This document shows, in pieces, positions 8,715-18,321 of a DNA stretch of 64,000 nt. The stretch's first letter is position 1, and each line of letters starts with the position of its first letter. The position numbers and the translations under genes are program-made. The stretch covers positions 248,001 to 312,000 of the forward strand of contig QLII01000001.1 in the NCBI GenBank assembly GCA_003259005.1, read 5' to 3'. The DNA is from Spirosoma telluris (GTDB lineage Bacteria > Bacteroidota > Bacteroidia > Cytophagales > Spirosomataceae). The notes beneath the pieces were generated by a model. That model saw only the letters and a program-made list of their open reading frames with translations, searched no databases and was not told the origin of the DNA.

Positions 8715-10044
8715 ATGAAGATGAACCTTACTGCTACCTGTTTCCTCGGATTAGTTACCGGCTCCCTTCTGTGGATTACGCATGCCCATGCCCAGGAGGC
8801 AGAGCCGGGAAAAGAAGGTAAAGTGGAAGCCCAGTATAGTCGGGAAATTGATCAATTAGCCAGGGATAAACAGATACAAAAGGCTTTCCAGCACATTGTG
8901 GCGCAACAGAAGCAAAATCGCGAGGAGCTGATTATGCTTACCGAGATTCCGGCTCCTCCATTTATGGAACAAAAACGGGGAATCCGTTTCGCATCGATGC
9001 TGAAAGAAGCTGGCGCCGATTCTGTCTGGACGGACAAAGTAGGTAATGTGATTGCGTTACGCAAAGGCAGGAAAGGCAAGGGTTGTGTGGCACTAGATGG
9101 TCATTTGGACACCGTTTTCCCAGCGGAGACGGATGTGAAAGTAAAAATGAAAGGGGATACCCTATTTGCTCCGGGCATTGGCGATGATACACGGGGGCTG
9201 GTGGCGGTGGTTGCTGTTTTGCGAGCACTTGAAGACGCAAAAATTGAAACACAATCGGATGTTTTATTTATTGGTAGCGTAGGCGAAGAAGGGCTTGGCG
9301 ACTTAAGAGGGGTAAAACATTTGTTCAGCGATCAAAGCTGCCGAATTGACTCCTGGATTTCGATTGAAGCGGGGGCTATGGGACGCGTCAGTAACATGGG
9401 GCTGGGGTCTAACCGGTACAAGATTACGTTTAAAGGTCCGGGAGGACATTCCTGGGGCGCGTTCGGTCTGGCGAATCCCCAGCACGCTTTGGGATCCGCT
9501 ATTCACTATTTTTCGAAAGCGGCCGATAAATTCACGCGAAGCGGAGCCCGTACCAGCTTTAATGTGGGTCGAATTGGCGGGGGAACATCCGTTAACTCCA
9601 TTCCGTTTGCGTCGTGGATGGAGGTTGATATGCGCTCAGAAATTCCGGAAAACCTTGTTCTGATCGATTCGCTGTTAAAAGCCTCTGTCCAGAAAGCGCT
9701 GGAAGAGAATAACCAGATGCGCCGGTCAGGTCCGGCCTTAACGGTTGAGTTTGAGCGGATTGGTGAACGCCCTTCTGGCGAATTAGCGGAAACCCTGCCC
9801 TTAGTGCAGCGCTCTATGGCTTCTGTCGCCTATTTTGGCGCTTCCCAAAAACCGGTAGGGGGTCTACGAACTCAAATATCCCCATTTCAAAAGGAATCCC
9901 GGCGGTAACGATTGGGCAGGGAGGTACCACTGGGGTAATCATGCGCTCAACGAATGGTGGTATGATACGGAAGCTTACAAAGCCGTTCAGGCCGCGCTGC
10001 TAACCCTGGTTGCTGAAGCCGGAATGGTCAAAGTCAGACCCTGA
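8715..10044 (+). CDS. Exported M20-family metallopeptidase (frame interrupted twice)
   Basis: The ATG at 8715 starts a signal peptide (hydrophobic core LTATCFLGLVTGSLLWI, cleavage near HAHAQ). The M20 landmarks follow: VALDGHLDTVFP (metal His/Asp), GIGDDTRGLVAVVAVL, IGSVGEEGLGDLRG (catalytic Glu pair), SWISIEAGAMGR, the dimerisation-domain motif GPGGHSWGAFG, and a C-terminal NIPISKGIPAVTIG leading to the metal His in GGNHALNEWW. The last 45 residues need two frame corrections, each one missing G: in the run at 9858-9862 and at 9932-9935. With both restored the gene has 444 codons, normal for periplasmic M20 peptidases acting on di- or tripeptides. Stops appear only because of the shifts. Confidence 0.85.
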
Positions 10045-10075
10045 GAAAGTTTAAACGTAAAGGGGCAAAGGAAAA

Positions 10076-10114
10076 CGCAACGGGCGCAAAGAGATCTACT
10101 TTGCGCCCGTTGCG
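10076..10114. repeat. Perfect 16-bp hairpin (CGCAACGGGCGCAAAG)
   Basis: CGCAACGGGCGCAAAG at 10076-10091 and its exact reverse complement at 10099-10114 are separated by seven bases. It lies between two convergent genes (ends at 10044 and 10208). There is no T tract on either side, so it is either a weak bidirectional terminator or a dispersed palindromic repeat. Confidence 0.7.
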
Positions 10115-10207
10115 GTCCAAGAGTTATAGAAACTTACTTAACGTGACTACGGGATTAGAAATGGCCCTAACGGGCCAAAATAAAGATCACCTAATTACGT
10201 AGTATCG

Positions 10208-11056
10208 TTACCTGAGCGAGTAAGCCTTTACCGTATTGTGGAAAAAGGTAGGTACAAACAGCATCTGGCTGGCTGGATTATAGCCAATGTCGGCCGAGTT
10301 GATTTTTTCTTTTGAGGTGTCCAGTTTGAGTTCGGGTGTTCCATCGGCACCGATATACCAAACTTTTCCGCCCCATTCGGTAACCACATATTTTTTATTC
10401 CCTAAGGCGACAATACCATCAATACCCCCCATACCCTTAGCGATGGTGGTTAGTTTCTTGGTTGCCGGGTCCAGGCTGAGGAGTGAACCGTCGCCGTTGC
10501 CAATCAGTAACTGATCGTTTTCGAACAAAAGACCATTCGTTCCCTTGAGGGGTGTACCTTCCAGGACTAAACTTGGTTTTCCGTTAGTTATGGACCATAT
10601 TTTGCTGTCATTTGAATCGGAGACATACACAATATTCTTTTTGGTATCAATGGCGATATCATTGAGGAATTTGGCTCCTTCAATGGGGTAGCGGTTGAGT
10701 ATTTTACCTGTAGCCAGTGAAATCTCCGCCACCTGAGTCATCTCGGTAACGTAAAGTTTATCGCCCAAAATACCCATGCCTTTGGTCGAATTGAGGTTTT
10801 CGGTAAATTTCAGTTTGATCACTTTGCCATCCATGCCAACCTTGGCAATATAACTGCCTTTGTTTTCCATGTTTGGATTTCCATTGATACAGGCAACGTA
10901 TAAGGCCTTGTGGGCCGCGTCAACCAGCACACACTCAGGAGTTCTGAGGGTCGTATCCGTTTCCCATACTGGCTTTAAGGCGACGGTTTGCGCCTGAACA
11001 GACAACGTCAGGCTTGTTAGTAAACTAAATAGTGCAATGGAGAATGATTTTTTCAT
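10208..11056 (-). CDS. Secreted SMP-30/gluconolactonase-like beta-propeller protein
   Basis: The ATG at 11056 gives a clean signal peptide (MKKSFSIALFSLLTSLTL, cleavage after VQAQ); the upstream in-frame extension lacks one. The mature part is built of repeated short beta-blades typical of SMP-30/NHL propellers: TPECVLVDAAHKALYVACIN, LNDIAIDTKKNIVYVSDSND and a closing blade NSADIGYNPASQMLFVPTFF. It is periplasmic or extracellular and may bind a sugar lactone or act as a sensor-type propeller. Catalytic metal ligands cannot be assigned with confidence. It diverges from the LytS-type kinase at 11292. Confidence 0.8.
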   Translation of the reverse strand: MKKSFSIALFSLLTSLTLSVQAQTVALKPVWETDTTLRTPECVLVDAAHKALYVACINGNPNMENKGSYIAKVGMDGKVIKLKFTENLNSTKGMGILGDKLYVTEMTQVAEISLATGKILNRYPIEGAKFLNDIAIDTKKNIVYVSDSNDSKIWSITNGKPSLVLEGTPLKGTNGLLFENDQLLIGNGDGSLLSLDPATKKLTTIAKGMGGIDGIVALGNKKYVVTEWGGKVWYIGADGTPELKLDTSKEKINSADIGYNPASQMLFVPTFFHNTVKAYSLR

Positions 11057-11291
11057 AAGTACGTTTTGACTGGTGAAGAAAAAGATGGCTACCGAGTTTG
11101 ACAGGTAATGTCCGGCCAATGGATGTAGTTTCGGTCAATTAGGCCTATCAATCTAGTTCAATAAAGGCAGTAACCTATCACTCATACTACTCTGGCGATA
11201 ACGCTCATCCCCGAAATACTACGTTCCTGTACTTTATTTTATCGTTGCCGATAGATTGTGTTGCTTTGAGGCAAGATAAGCTACTAGCCGC

Positions 11292-12350
11292 GTGAAAAAC
11301 CAAGTATCCCTTTACTGGAAATGCCAATTGACAGGTTGGTCGCTGGCTGCGCTGTATTGGGGGTATACCGGCCTTACGGGTGGGCGATTCAATGTGGTCG
11401 TGGGACTTCTTCAATTTGTAACGGATGTTGCGGTTTATAGTCTGATTACGCATTTGTACCGGAATTTTGCGTTACGACATCGCTGGACAGAGCTAGAAAT
11501 CAATCCGTTATTAAGACGCCTTGCGCCGACAGTTTTGGTTTTAGGGGTCGTTTATGTAGGGGTTACAGCCGCTAAAATCTTTTTATTTCGACTTTGGTTT
11601 AGCGTTGGTCCTCTACAGAGCTTTTCGCAGTTTATCCAGCTAAATGGCGAAACGCTTTTTATCGCAGGGATTCGATTGATGTCTATTTGGCTGCTTGCCT
11701 ATCATCTGTATCACTATGCGCAGCGGGAACTCCGGTCCACTCAGGAAAATGCCCGTCTGGAAATCATGACCAGAGATGCTCGCTTACATAATCTGTCGGC
11801 ACAACTTAATCCGCACCTGCTGTTCAACTCGCTGAATACGATCAAATCTCTGGTGATCAGTGAGCCAGAAACGGCCAGACGAGCCATTGACCTGTTATCC
11901 GATCTGTTACGAACGGGCTTGTATAGGGGAGACGAAGTCCTTGTGTCGGTTAAAGACGAACTTGGCCTGGTCACAGACTATCTGGAACTGGAAAAACTTC
12001 GCTTTGACGAACGACTAACCTACCATGTGGAACTCGATGAGCGCCTGGCCTCGGTAAAAATACTGCGCTTATCCATTCAGACACTGGTCGAAAACGCACT
12101 CAAGCATGGCATAAGCAACAGGAAAGTGGGCGGACTGGTGTGTATCAGGATCGATAAGGAGGAGGATGATTTTATCCGCATTGTGGTTCAAAACCCCGGT
12201 TCTATCGACCTGCGGATACCCGTAACCGGTTTGGGACTCGCGAATTTGGCGGAACGGCTAAAACTTACCTTTGGGGAAAAAGCGGGCCTACAGATAACCA
12301 ACGAGCCGGAGGGCATTGTTTCCGCAAGTGTACGAATACCGATCGGATGA
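11292..12350 (+). CDS. LytS/YehU-type membrane sensor histidine kinase
   Basis: A GTG at 11292 starts a 352-residue protein with four membrane segments in the first 150 residues (LTGWSLAALYWGYTGL, VVGLLQFVTDVAVYSLI, and two more before YHLYHYAQRE). A short coiled linker follows, then a His_kinase domain with LSAQLNPHLLFNSLNTIKS, whose NPH histidine is the phosphorylation site. The ATP-binding half has LVENALKHGISNRKVGG and a GLGLANLAERL box. This is the kinase half of a LytS/LytTR system. Its stop overlaps the ATG of the regulator by four bases (ATGA), which indicates translational coupling. The stimulus is unknown. Confidence 0.92.
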   Translation: MKNQVSLYWKCQLTGWSLAALYWGYTGLTGGRFNVVVGLLQFVTDVAVYSLITHLYRNFALRHRWTELEINPLLRRLAPTVLVLGVVYVGVTAAKIFLFRLWFSVGPLQSFSQFIQLNGETLFIAGIRLMSIWLLAYHLYHYAQRELRSTQENARLEIMTRDARLHNLSAQLNPHLLFNSLNTIKSLVISEPETARRAIDLLSDLLRTGLYRGDEVLVSVKDELGLVTDYLELEKLRFDERLTYHVELDERLASVKILRLSIQTLVENALKHGISNRKVGGLVCIRIDKEEDDFIRIVVQNPGSIDLRIPVTGLGLANLAERLKLTFGEKAGLQITNEPEGIVSASVRIPIG

Positions 12351-13045
12351 AGAAGATAAGCGTACTGATCATTGATGACGAGCGCCACTCCCGAATGGAG
12401 CTTAAGCGACTGATCGCGGGGTTTCCTGAACTGGATTGTATTGGAGAGGCCAGAAACGCCGATGAAGCGCAACAGCTTATTGAGGATAAACACCCTGATC
12501 TGTTGTTCCTGGATATCCAGATGCCCGAACGTACGGGATTCGATTTGCTACAGGCATTGGAGCATGTTCCCCATGTCATCTTCACGACGGCGTTTGATCA
12601 ATATGCCGTAAAAGCGTTCGAAGTGAGCGCGCTGGATTATTTGTTGAAACCGATTCGGGCAGAACGGTTTGCGCAGGCCATTGCCAAACTGACTGCCAAA
12701 TCGGCTCATTCTGCGCACAGTAGACAGATTTTTGTGAAAGATCGGGAGTATTATCATTTTATCCGGTGGGAGAAGGTCTACCTGATCGAGTCGATGGATA
12801 ACTACGCCCGGCTATTCGTTGAGGAGAAAACGGTCTGGCTGAAGCGCTCGCTGAACCAACTTGTTAAAACGCTGGATGCTACAATGTTCTTCCGGATCAA
12901 CCGGGCACAGGTAATCAACCTGAATTTTATTCAAACGATTCATACAACCGAAACCGGCCGACTAACGGTCACGCTGACGTCAGGACAAACCCTGAACGTT
13001 TCACAACGGCAATCGGTCCGACTAAAAAGCACAGGTAAAATCTAA
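12347..13045 (+). CDS. LytTR-family response regulator
   Basis: This 232-residue regulator has an N-terminal receiver (acidic pair D10/D11, phosphoacceptor D56 in LLFLDIQMPE, T80/T81 and K101 in DYLLKPI) and a C-terminal LytTR DNA-binding domain (about 125-230) with RWEKVYLIESMDNYARLF and FFRINRAQVINLNFIQ. The receiver is phosphorylated by the LytS-type kinase whose gene it overlaps by four bases. LytTR proteins bind direct repeats with about 10-bp half-sites. The next gene, an S15-type hydrolase, begins 24 bases downstream and is either in the same transcript or a likely target. Confidence 0.94.
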   Translation: MKKISVLIIDDERHSRMELKRLIAGFPELDCIGEARNADEAQQLIEDKHPDLLFLDIQMPERTGFDLLQALEHVPHVIFTTAFDQYAVKAFEVSALDYLLKPIRAERFAQAIAKLTAKSAHSAHSRQIFVKDREYYHFIRWEKVYLIESMDNYARLFVEEKTVWLKRSLNQLVKTLDATMFFRINRAQVINLNFIQTIHTTETGRLTVTLTSGQTLNVSQRQSVRLKSTGKI

Positions 13046-13068
13046 GCGAATCAGTAAACAAAAATGAC

Positions 13069-15334
13069 ATGAAGAAAAAACTCATGATGGGATTACTATG
13101 CCTTTTCCTGACTACTATAGGCGTGGCACAGCGGTTAACATTGACAACCACAACCGTTGCCGATAGCCTCAGATTTGCTCAGGCAGTGCAACGGCTAGCC
13201 GGTGATATGCTGGCTGTTTATAAATCCCAAACAGACCAAAAGGCTTTTTTTGAGACGGATTTTCGCCTGCAACTGGTAGCTGGTAACTACGCCGAAGCGA
13301 GAAAGAGCCTTGCCTCAGTGCGGTCGTTGTCCAACGATTCCCTGGGCAGATTTCTGTATGCGCCCTATGACTTATTCGCCGAAGCGTGCTTAAGGCAACG
13401 CCAGGAGGAAGGCAGTTTTTCGTCGTACTTTAGCCCGCTGTTAACTACATTTTTGACTGGCCTGACTGATCGACAAGCGGTGGCTGTGTCGTCGGCTTTT
13501 GTTAGTCGGAATGGGTTGTCGGCTTGAAAAATGAACTGGTTAAGCGGCTATCTGAGGTTAACAAAGACAGTCTGGGTATATCTGAAGCCATCGCAATTTG
13601 TACTGCCTATGCTACTTTACAGGTGTATCAGCACATTGAAACGATTGCCAGGCCTGTGGTGAAGGCAGATGACGAGCGCCGGTTTATTATCGCAGATAGT
13701 GTACTGATCAAAACTAATGAGGGCGCAATACTATCGGCCGTCGTTGTTCGTAAACGAGGGGTAACAGTTCCCCAACCCACAGCCTTACTCTATTTTATTT
13801 ATTCCAATACAGATCGCAGTATAGCCGACGCAAAATATGCGGCAGCACGAGGGTATGTGGGTATGGTCGCCGACACACGAGGCAAACGGCTGAGTCCCAA
13901 TACGGTGGAGCCCTACGAGCATGAAGCCACTGATGTTAATTCGGTAATTGACTGGATCGTTCGGCAGCCCTGGAGTAATGGCAAAGTAGGTATGTATGGG
14001 GGCAGCTATTCCGGTTTCGCACAATGGGCGGCATTGAAACATCCACACCCTGCCCTGAAAACGATTGTGCCGTACGTAGCAGCAATTCCCGGTCAGGGTT
14101 ACCGATGGAAAACAACGTATTTCTAAACGCTAATTACCAGTGGGCGTTTTATGTAACGAATACGAAGTACGTTGATAATGAGGTAAATAATGACAATCAG
14201 CGCTGGCGTCGGATGCGGAACCGCTGGTATGAAACGGGAGCTGCCTATTCTAAAATTGACAGCATCGACGGGACGCCCAACCCCTGGTTACAGCGATGGT
14301 TAAAACACCCAGCCTATGATACATACTGGCAGAGGATGGTACCTTATGGGACTGACTTTTCGAACATTACGATTCCTGTGCTGAGCATCACTGGTTATTA
14401 TGATGATGGCCAGATTTCGGCCATGCAATACGTTACCGAGCACTATTCCTACAAACCCAATGCAGAGCATTACGTGATCATCGGCCCTTACGATCATTTT
14501 GGCGCTCAGCAGGGTGGAACGCCGATATTGCGTACCTATAGTGTGGACCCCGTCGCCTTGATCGACACGAAGGAAATCACGTTTGCCTGGCTGGATTATA
14601 TACTGAAGGGAGGACGGAAACCGGCACTATTGAAAGATAAGATTAACTACGAAGTAATGGGGGCCAATGTCTGGCAACATGCTCCATCCATCGCCAAAAT
14701 GAGTACGACCCGCCTACGACTTTACCTGTCCGATCAGAAAGAGGGGGATAACTTTCGGTTGAGCGCACAAAAGCCAGTCGTACCCAGCAAGCTAAATCAG
14801 CATGTTGACCTCGCCGACCGTAGTACCTCCAATAATGACTACTACCCGGACCCGATCATCAAAAAGTCATTGGACCGCAGTAATGGCCTGTTTTTTATAA
14901 GCGAGCCCTTCGATCAGGAAGTTTCCCTCAACGGGATGTTTTCGGGCGAACTGAAAGCCATAATCAATAAAAAGGATATGGACATTGGGGTCGTGCTATA
15001 TGAGCTGACGCCACAGGGTGAATATTTCGAGTTGTCTTATTTTTTGGGAAGAGCGAGTTACGCACGTGATGCAAGCCGTCGGCATTTGTTAAGGCCAGGT
15101 GTGGAGGAAACGATTCCATTTTCGAAGACAAGGCTGGTTAGTCGTCAGCTAAGCAAAGGAAGTCGGCTGCTGGTCGTGTTGAATATTGATAAAAACCCCT
15201 TTGCGCAAATCAATTATGGGACGGGTAAGGACGTGAGCCTGGAGACAATTCGGGATGCTGGCGAACCTTTAACAATTCAATGGCTTACCGATAGTTTTAT
15301 CGACGTCCCGATTCAACGAAATATGGGTCGTTAG
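13069..15334 (+). CDS. Exported CocE/NonD-type S15 hydrolase (X-Pro dipeptidyl-peptidase-like; frame interrupted twice)
   Basis: The signal peptide is MKKKLMMGLLCLFLTTIGVA. A helical N-terminal region of about 150 residues precedes the alpha/beta-hydrolase domain with its nucleophile motif GMYGGSYSGFAQW and the cap-region YPMENNVFL. The acid/His part (TGYYDDGQISAM, IGPYDHFG) and a C-terminal jelly-roll PepX_C domain (GLFFISEPFDQEVSLNG) follow. The family hydrolyses X-Pro dipeptides, esters or antibiotic-ester bonds. Frames break near 13513-13515 (GGG) and 14102-14103 (CC); one restored base at each gives 756 codons. It lies 24 bases behind the LytTR regulator, so it is probably regulated by or with that system. 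Confidence 0.82.
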
Positions 15335-15347
15335 TACGCGTCCAATT

Positions 15348-15422
15348 TAGATTCTATTGATTCTTGGATTTTATCGTACTGATAATCAGCGAGACAGAGT
15401 CTAAAAGGGTTAGTAGAATCTA
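15348..15422. repeat. Inverted repeat of the GATTCTATTGATTCT family (9-bp perfect arms)
   Basis: TAGATTCTA at 15348-15356 and TAGAATCTA at 15414-15422 form the arms. The left arm continues as TTGATTCTTGG, shared with the element at 8552. It lies between two convergent genes (ends at 15334 and 15459). Confidence 0.6.
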
Positions 15423-15458
15423 TTTTGATAAAGCATTAGCAAGACTAATAGTACACTA

Positions 15459-16223
15459 TTATTGCCAAACCTGAAATCGGTTGATTCCAATGCTGATGGA
15501 CTGAACGGTAGGGCGGAGTCCACCACGGTGGCCGATGATAAGGCCAATTTTGCCTCTTTTGGCCGATGCCACATTGTCGTTAAAAAGTACTCTTCCGTTA
15601 ACGCTCACGAGTAAGTGTTTTCCGAATCGCTCTACACGCAGTACTTGCTTGTTTTCGCTCGAGATCAGGCCACCAAGCCCGAAATCTTCGTCATCACCGG
15701 TTTCGACATAGAGGGTATTGGGCGTTGAGAAGGCGGCCTGATACTGATCTGGGTTTTGGTCGCCCTTAGCCTGAGCACCCCAAAAAATGCCTGCATAGGC
15801 ATCTCCACCCCAGATGCCAACCTGCATTTCTGCCGTAAAATCGCTAAACTCATCTTTAGAGCTAATAAAATAAGCCTGCGGATTTTGGCCCTTGTACACC
15901 ATGCCCGAAAAACTCAATTCTTTTTTTTTGATCGTGAAATAGCTGATGTTCGGATACGTAAAATCAAGCTGTTCAAATCGGCTATTGACAAAACTCTCGT
16001 CAATCGCCAGTTTCATCATCGTTTTTTTAGTTTCAATTTCTTTCTGAACAACGGCCTGTTCTTTTTGAATGGCAACCTGATTTTTCGCTTCCTCTATTTT
16101 TTGGGTTGCCTCCAGCGCTCGTTTATTCTGTAAGGCTTCGACGTTTTCGGGTTTGTTGGCCCATTGGACAAACAGGACGCCAAGAAAGAGAATAGATAAG
16201 ACCAGGATGGCTAAAATTTTCAT
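15459..16223 (-). CDS. Membrane-anchored hypothetical protein with coiled coil and LamG-like domain
   Basis: This 254-residue protein has one N-terminal membrane anchor (ILAILVLSILFLGVLFVQW), then a charged coiled coil of about 45 residues (ALEATQKIEEAKNQVAIQKE onwards). The C-terminal beta-sandwich of about 170 residues has a concanavalin/LamG-like flow: FTAEMQVGIWGGDAYAGIFW, NTLYVETGDDEDFG, GKHLLVSVNGRVLF and RGKIGLIIGHRG. That pattern resembles DUF1080-like sugar-binding domains, but no catalytic residues stand out. It probably faces the periplasm. It is followed on the same strand by the next two minus-strand genes' region, without clear operon spacing. Confidence 0.75.
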   Translation of the reverse strand: MKILAILVLSILFLGVLFVQWANKPENVEALQNKRALEATQKIEEAKNQVAIQKEQAVVQKEIETKKTMMKLAIDESFVNSRFEQLDFTYPNISYFTIKKKELSFSGMVYKGQNPQAYFISSKDEFSDFTAEMQVGIWGGDAYAGIFWGAQAKGDQNPDQYQAAFSTPNTLYVETGDDEDFGLGGLISSENKQVLRVERFGKHLLVSVNGRVLFNDNVASAKRGKIGLIIGHRGGLRPTVQSISIGINRFQVWQ

Positions 16224-16267
16224 GTTTATCCGAAGTTGTTCGTTAAAAAAGGGAAATCGCTTGATCC

Positions 16268-16720
16268 TTAATTACACTCGACTTTCAAACAGGCTATAAC
16301 CGCCTGTGGGATTCCTTTTAGTTTTTCGCAGGCGTAATCGCCTTCCGATAAGGCAATTCGTTTCCATTTACCTTTGCTGAATTTCAGTATCTGACTGGCT
16401 CCCTGTGCGGTTTCCTGTCTGTCTTTATTCAACAGATTTAGACTGACTTCGGCGTAATTACCACAGATTCCACCACCAACGACTGTTGCCTCTTGTTGAC
16501 TGACCACCTTGCCCGATTGGAGTTCGGCTGTGTAGTCAACTTTCCCGATTTTAACCAACAGAAATGCGTCCCCTTCTGAATGGGAATCGGACTGACTGGC
16601 CTCCTGAACGAGATGAGCAATTAGCAACGATTCGTTGGGCGTTTGCGTCTGCGCCGTTTGAAAACTCAGCGTCAACAGGATAAGCAAACTGGCGATAATC
16701 ACTAAAGGACAACTAGTCAT
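16268..16720 (-). CDS. Secreted hypothetical protein (150 aa)
   Basis: The N-terminus (MTSCPLVIIASLLILLTLSF, then QTAQTQTPNES) is a signal peptide. The mature part is about 120 residues of predicted beta structure (GDAFLLVKIGKVDYTAELQS, KWKRIALSEGDYACEKLKG) with several cysteines that could form disulphides (near positions 105, 129, 143 and 149). I recognise no family. It ends 44 bases before the start of the membrane-anchored protein on the same strand, so the two may form one transcript. Confidence 0.68.
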   Translation of the reverse strand: MTSCPLVIIASLLILLTLSFQTAQTQTPNESLLIAHLVQEASQSDSHSEGDAFLLVKIGKVDYTAELQSGKVVSQQEATVVGGGICGNYAEVSLNLLNKDRQETAQGASQILKFSKGKWKRIALSEGDYACEKLKGIPQAVIACLKVECN

Positions 16721-16879
16721 TTGAATCTCAATTCAGAGTCTGGTGATCAAAACTAGTACAACTACTGGCGACTCATTCGCAACACTCTACAGGAAGTAGT
16801 TCTCTCTTTACATTCGGCAGGATTTACCCCAAAAGTGGTTCGTTTACTGGGTGAAAAGTGAATGTAAAGTGGTCTGGCA

Positions 16880-17404
16880 TCAGGCATTTTCATAAGCCAG
16901 TAACGCAACGTATGGATTACCCTCAAGACAAAGCAGTTTTCCAAAGGCAGGCTCGGTTTTCAAGCCTGCTCGTTTGAGGGCAATAACCTGCTGCCGAAAC
17001 GTTTCCCCCCGTTCTATCAGCAGTTTATGCTCGATCAGCATATGCCGGTAAGCCATTTGTTGATGGGTGGGAATATTCTGGCCAAACAACTCGATTTCAA
17101 ATCCATCAAGCCAGAAGTTAGCCACGACAACGTCTCGACCTGTTGCCGACGATTCTCTGATCGTGAATGCCTTTTCCTTACCAAAGCAATCGAGCACAAC
17201 AGCTATAAACGCTTGCCTATCGGTCCAGTAGCAGATGATATCGAGATCGCTGGTGTCAATGTCAATATTGATCGGAATGGTGCCCACCAGCATAGGGGTA
17301 AACGGTTCCAGCCTGACCAGAACATTATGTTCTGTCAATACCCAATAGGCTTCTCGCTGCCTTGGTGTGCCCTCTTTCAAATAGTCAATCGTGCTAAAAT
17401 TCAT
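16880..17404 (-). CDS. DUF4269 protein (nucleotidyltransferase-like fold)
   Basis: A 174-residue cytoplasmic protein. It begins MNFSTIDYLKEGTPRQREAY and carries LVGTIPINIDIDTSDLDIIC, a nucleotidyltransferase-like G(T/S)-x-D-x-D pattern characteristic of DUF4269. The C-terminal half has ANFWLDGFEIELFGQNIPTH and the late motif KLLIERGETFRQQVIALKRA. The two Asp in the TSDLD segment are the expected metal-binding residues. The family is related to DNA-polymerase-beta-like transferases, but substrates are unknown. It is divergent from lutA. Confidence 0.85.
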   Translation of the reverse strand: MNFSTIDYLKEGTPRQREAYWVLTEHNVLVRLEPFTPMLVGTIPINIDIDTSDLDIICYWTDRQAFIAVVLDCFGKEKAFTIRESSATGRDVVVANFWLDGFEIELFGQNIPTHQQMAYRHMLIEHKLLIERGETFRQQVIALKRAGLKTEPAFGKLLCLEGNPYVALLAYENA

Positions 17405-17583
17405 CGTCGTTGGTAAAACGGCTCCAAATGTATACCTATAAAGTAGTTGGCGGGGTAGGTGACCTTTCTTTTACCAGTGATCGCGAAAGCTATTTTTCTG
17501 ATAAGCAATAGCGTAGTAAGATAGCCGACTTCACCGCTTTAGACGATAATTCGCATGCAAACGCTGATCCTATACTTCCCCCT

Positions 17584-18321
17584 ATGAGAGTTGGACTTTT
17601 TATTCCCTGCTACGTCAATCAGTTTTATCCACAGGCAGCGATTGCTACATTGCAGTTGCTGCAAAAACTTGGGGTCAACGTAGTTTATCCGCCCAGGCAA
17701 ACCTGTTGTGGACAGCCAATGGCCAACTCAGGATTTGAACATCTAACGCAGGAATGCAATGATCTATTTCTGGAAAACTTTTCCGAATTTGATTACATCG
17801 TAGCCCCTTCGGCCAGTTGTGTTTTGCATGTGAAGGACCATTTGCACTCAACTAGTGATCCGGCACAGGCAGAGCGCGTTCGGTCACGTGTATATGAATT
17901 GGTCGAGTTTCTGACCGATATTCTGAAAGTAGAAAATTTGACGGCACGCTTCCCACATCGTGTCGGTATTCACCAGAGTTGCCACGGGTTGAGGGGGTTG
18001 CATCTGGCGCAGATGAGCGAACTGAATGCGAAGCCCTTTTCTAAGCCGGTCTATTTGCTAAACATGGTAGAGGGCCTGGAGCTGGTTTCCCTGGATCGGC
18101 CGGATGAGTGCTGTGGCTTCGGCGGTACCTTTTGTGTCGCCGAAGAAGCCGTATCGGTAAAAATGGGGAAAGATCGGGTTACCGATCATACAAAAAATGG
18201 AGCCGAGTACATTACATCCGTTGACCTTTCCTGTCTGATGCATCTGGAAGGAATTCTACAGCGGAATAAAAGTGCCGTAAAAGCCGTACATATTGCTGAA
18301 ATTCTAAACTCGACCTTGTGA
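17584..18321 (+). CDS. lutA: Lactate utilisation protein LutA (Fe-S oxidoreductase subunit)
   Basis: A 245-residue protein with two CCG domains that bind Fe-S or heterodisulphide-type clusters: TCCGQPMANSGF with its partner ASCVLHV in the first half, and HQSCHGLRGLH plus DECCGFGGTFCV in the second. This is the typical LutA/YkgE layout and length. LutABC together oxidise L-lactate to pyruvate and pass electrons to the respiratory chain. It is the first gene of lutABC; its TGA overlaps the ATG of lutB. The 179-base gap upstream, towards the divergent DUF4269 gene, should hold the promoter. Confidence 0.95.
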   Translation: MRVGLFIPCYVNQFYPQAAIATLQLLQKLGVNVVYPPRQTCCGQPMANSGFEHLTQECNDLFLENFSEFDYIVAPSASCVLHVKDHLHSTSDPAQAERVRSRVYELVEFLTDILKVENLTARFPHRVGIHQSCHGLRGLHLAQMSELNAKPFSKPVYLLNMVEGLELVSLDRPDECCGFGGTFCVAEEAVSVKMGKDRVTDHTKNGAEYITSVDLSCLMHLEGILQRNKSAVKAVHIAEILNSTL

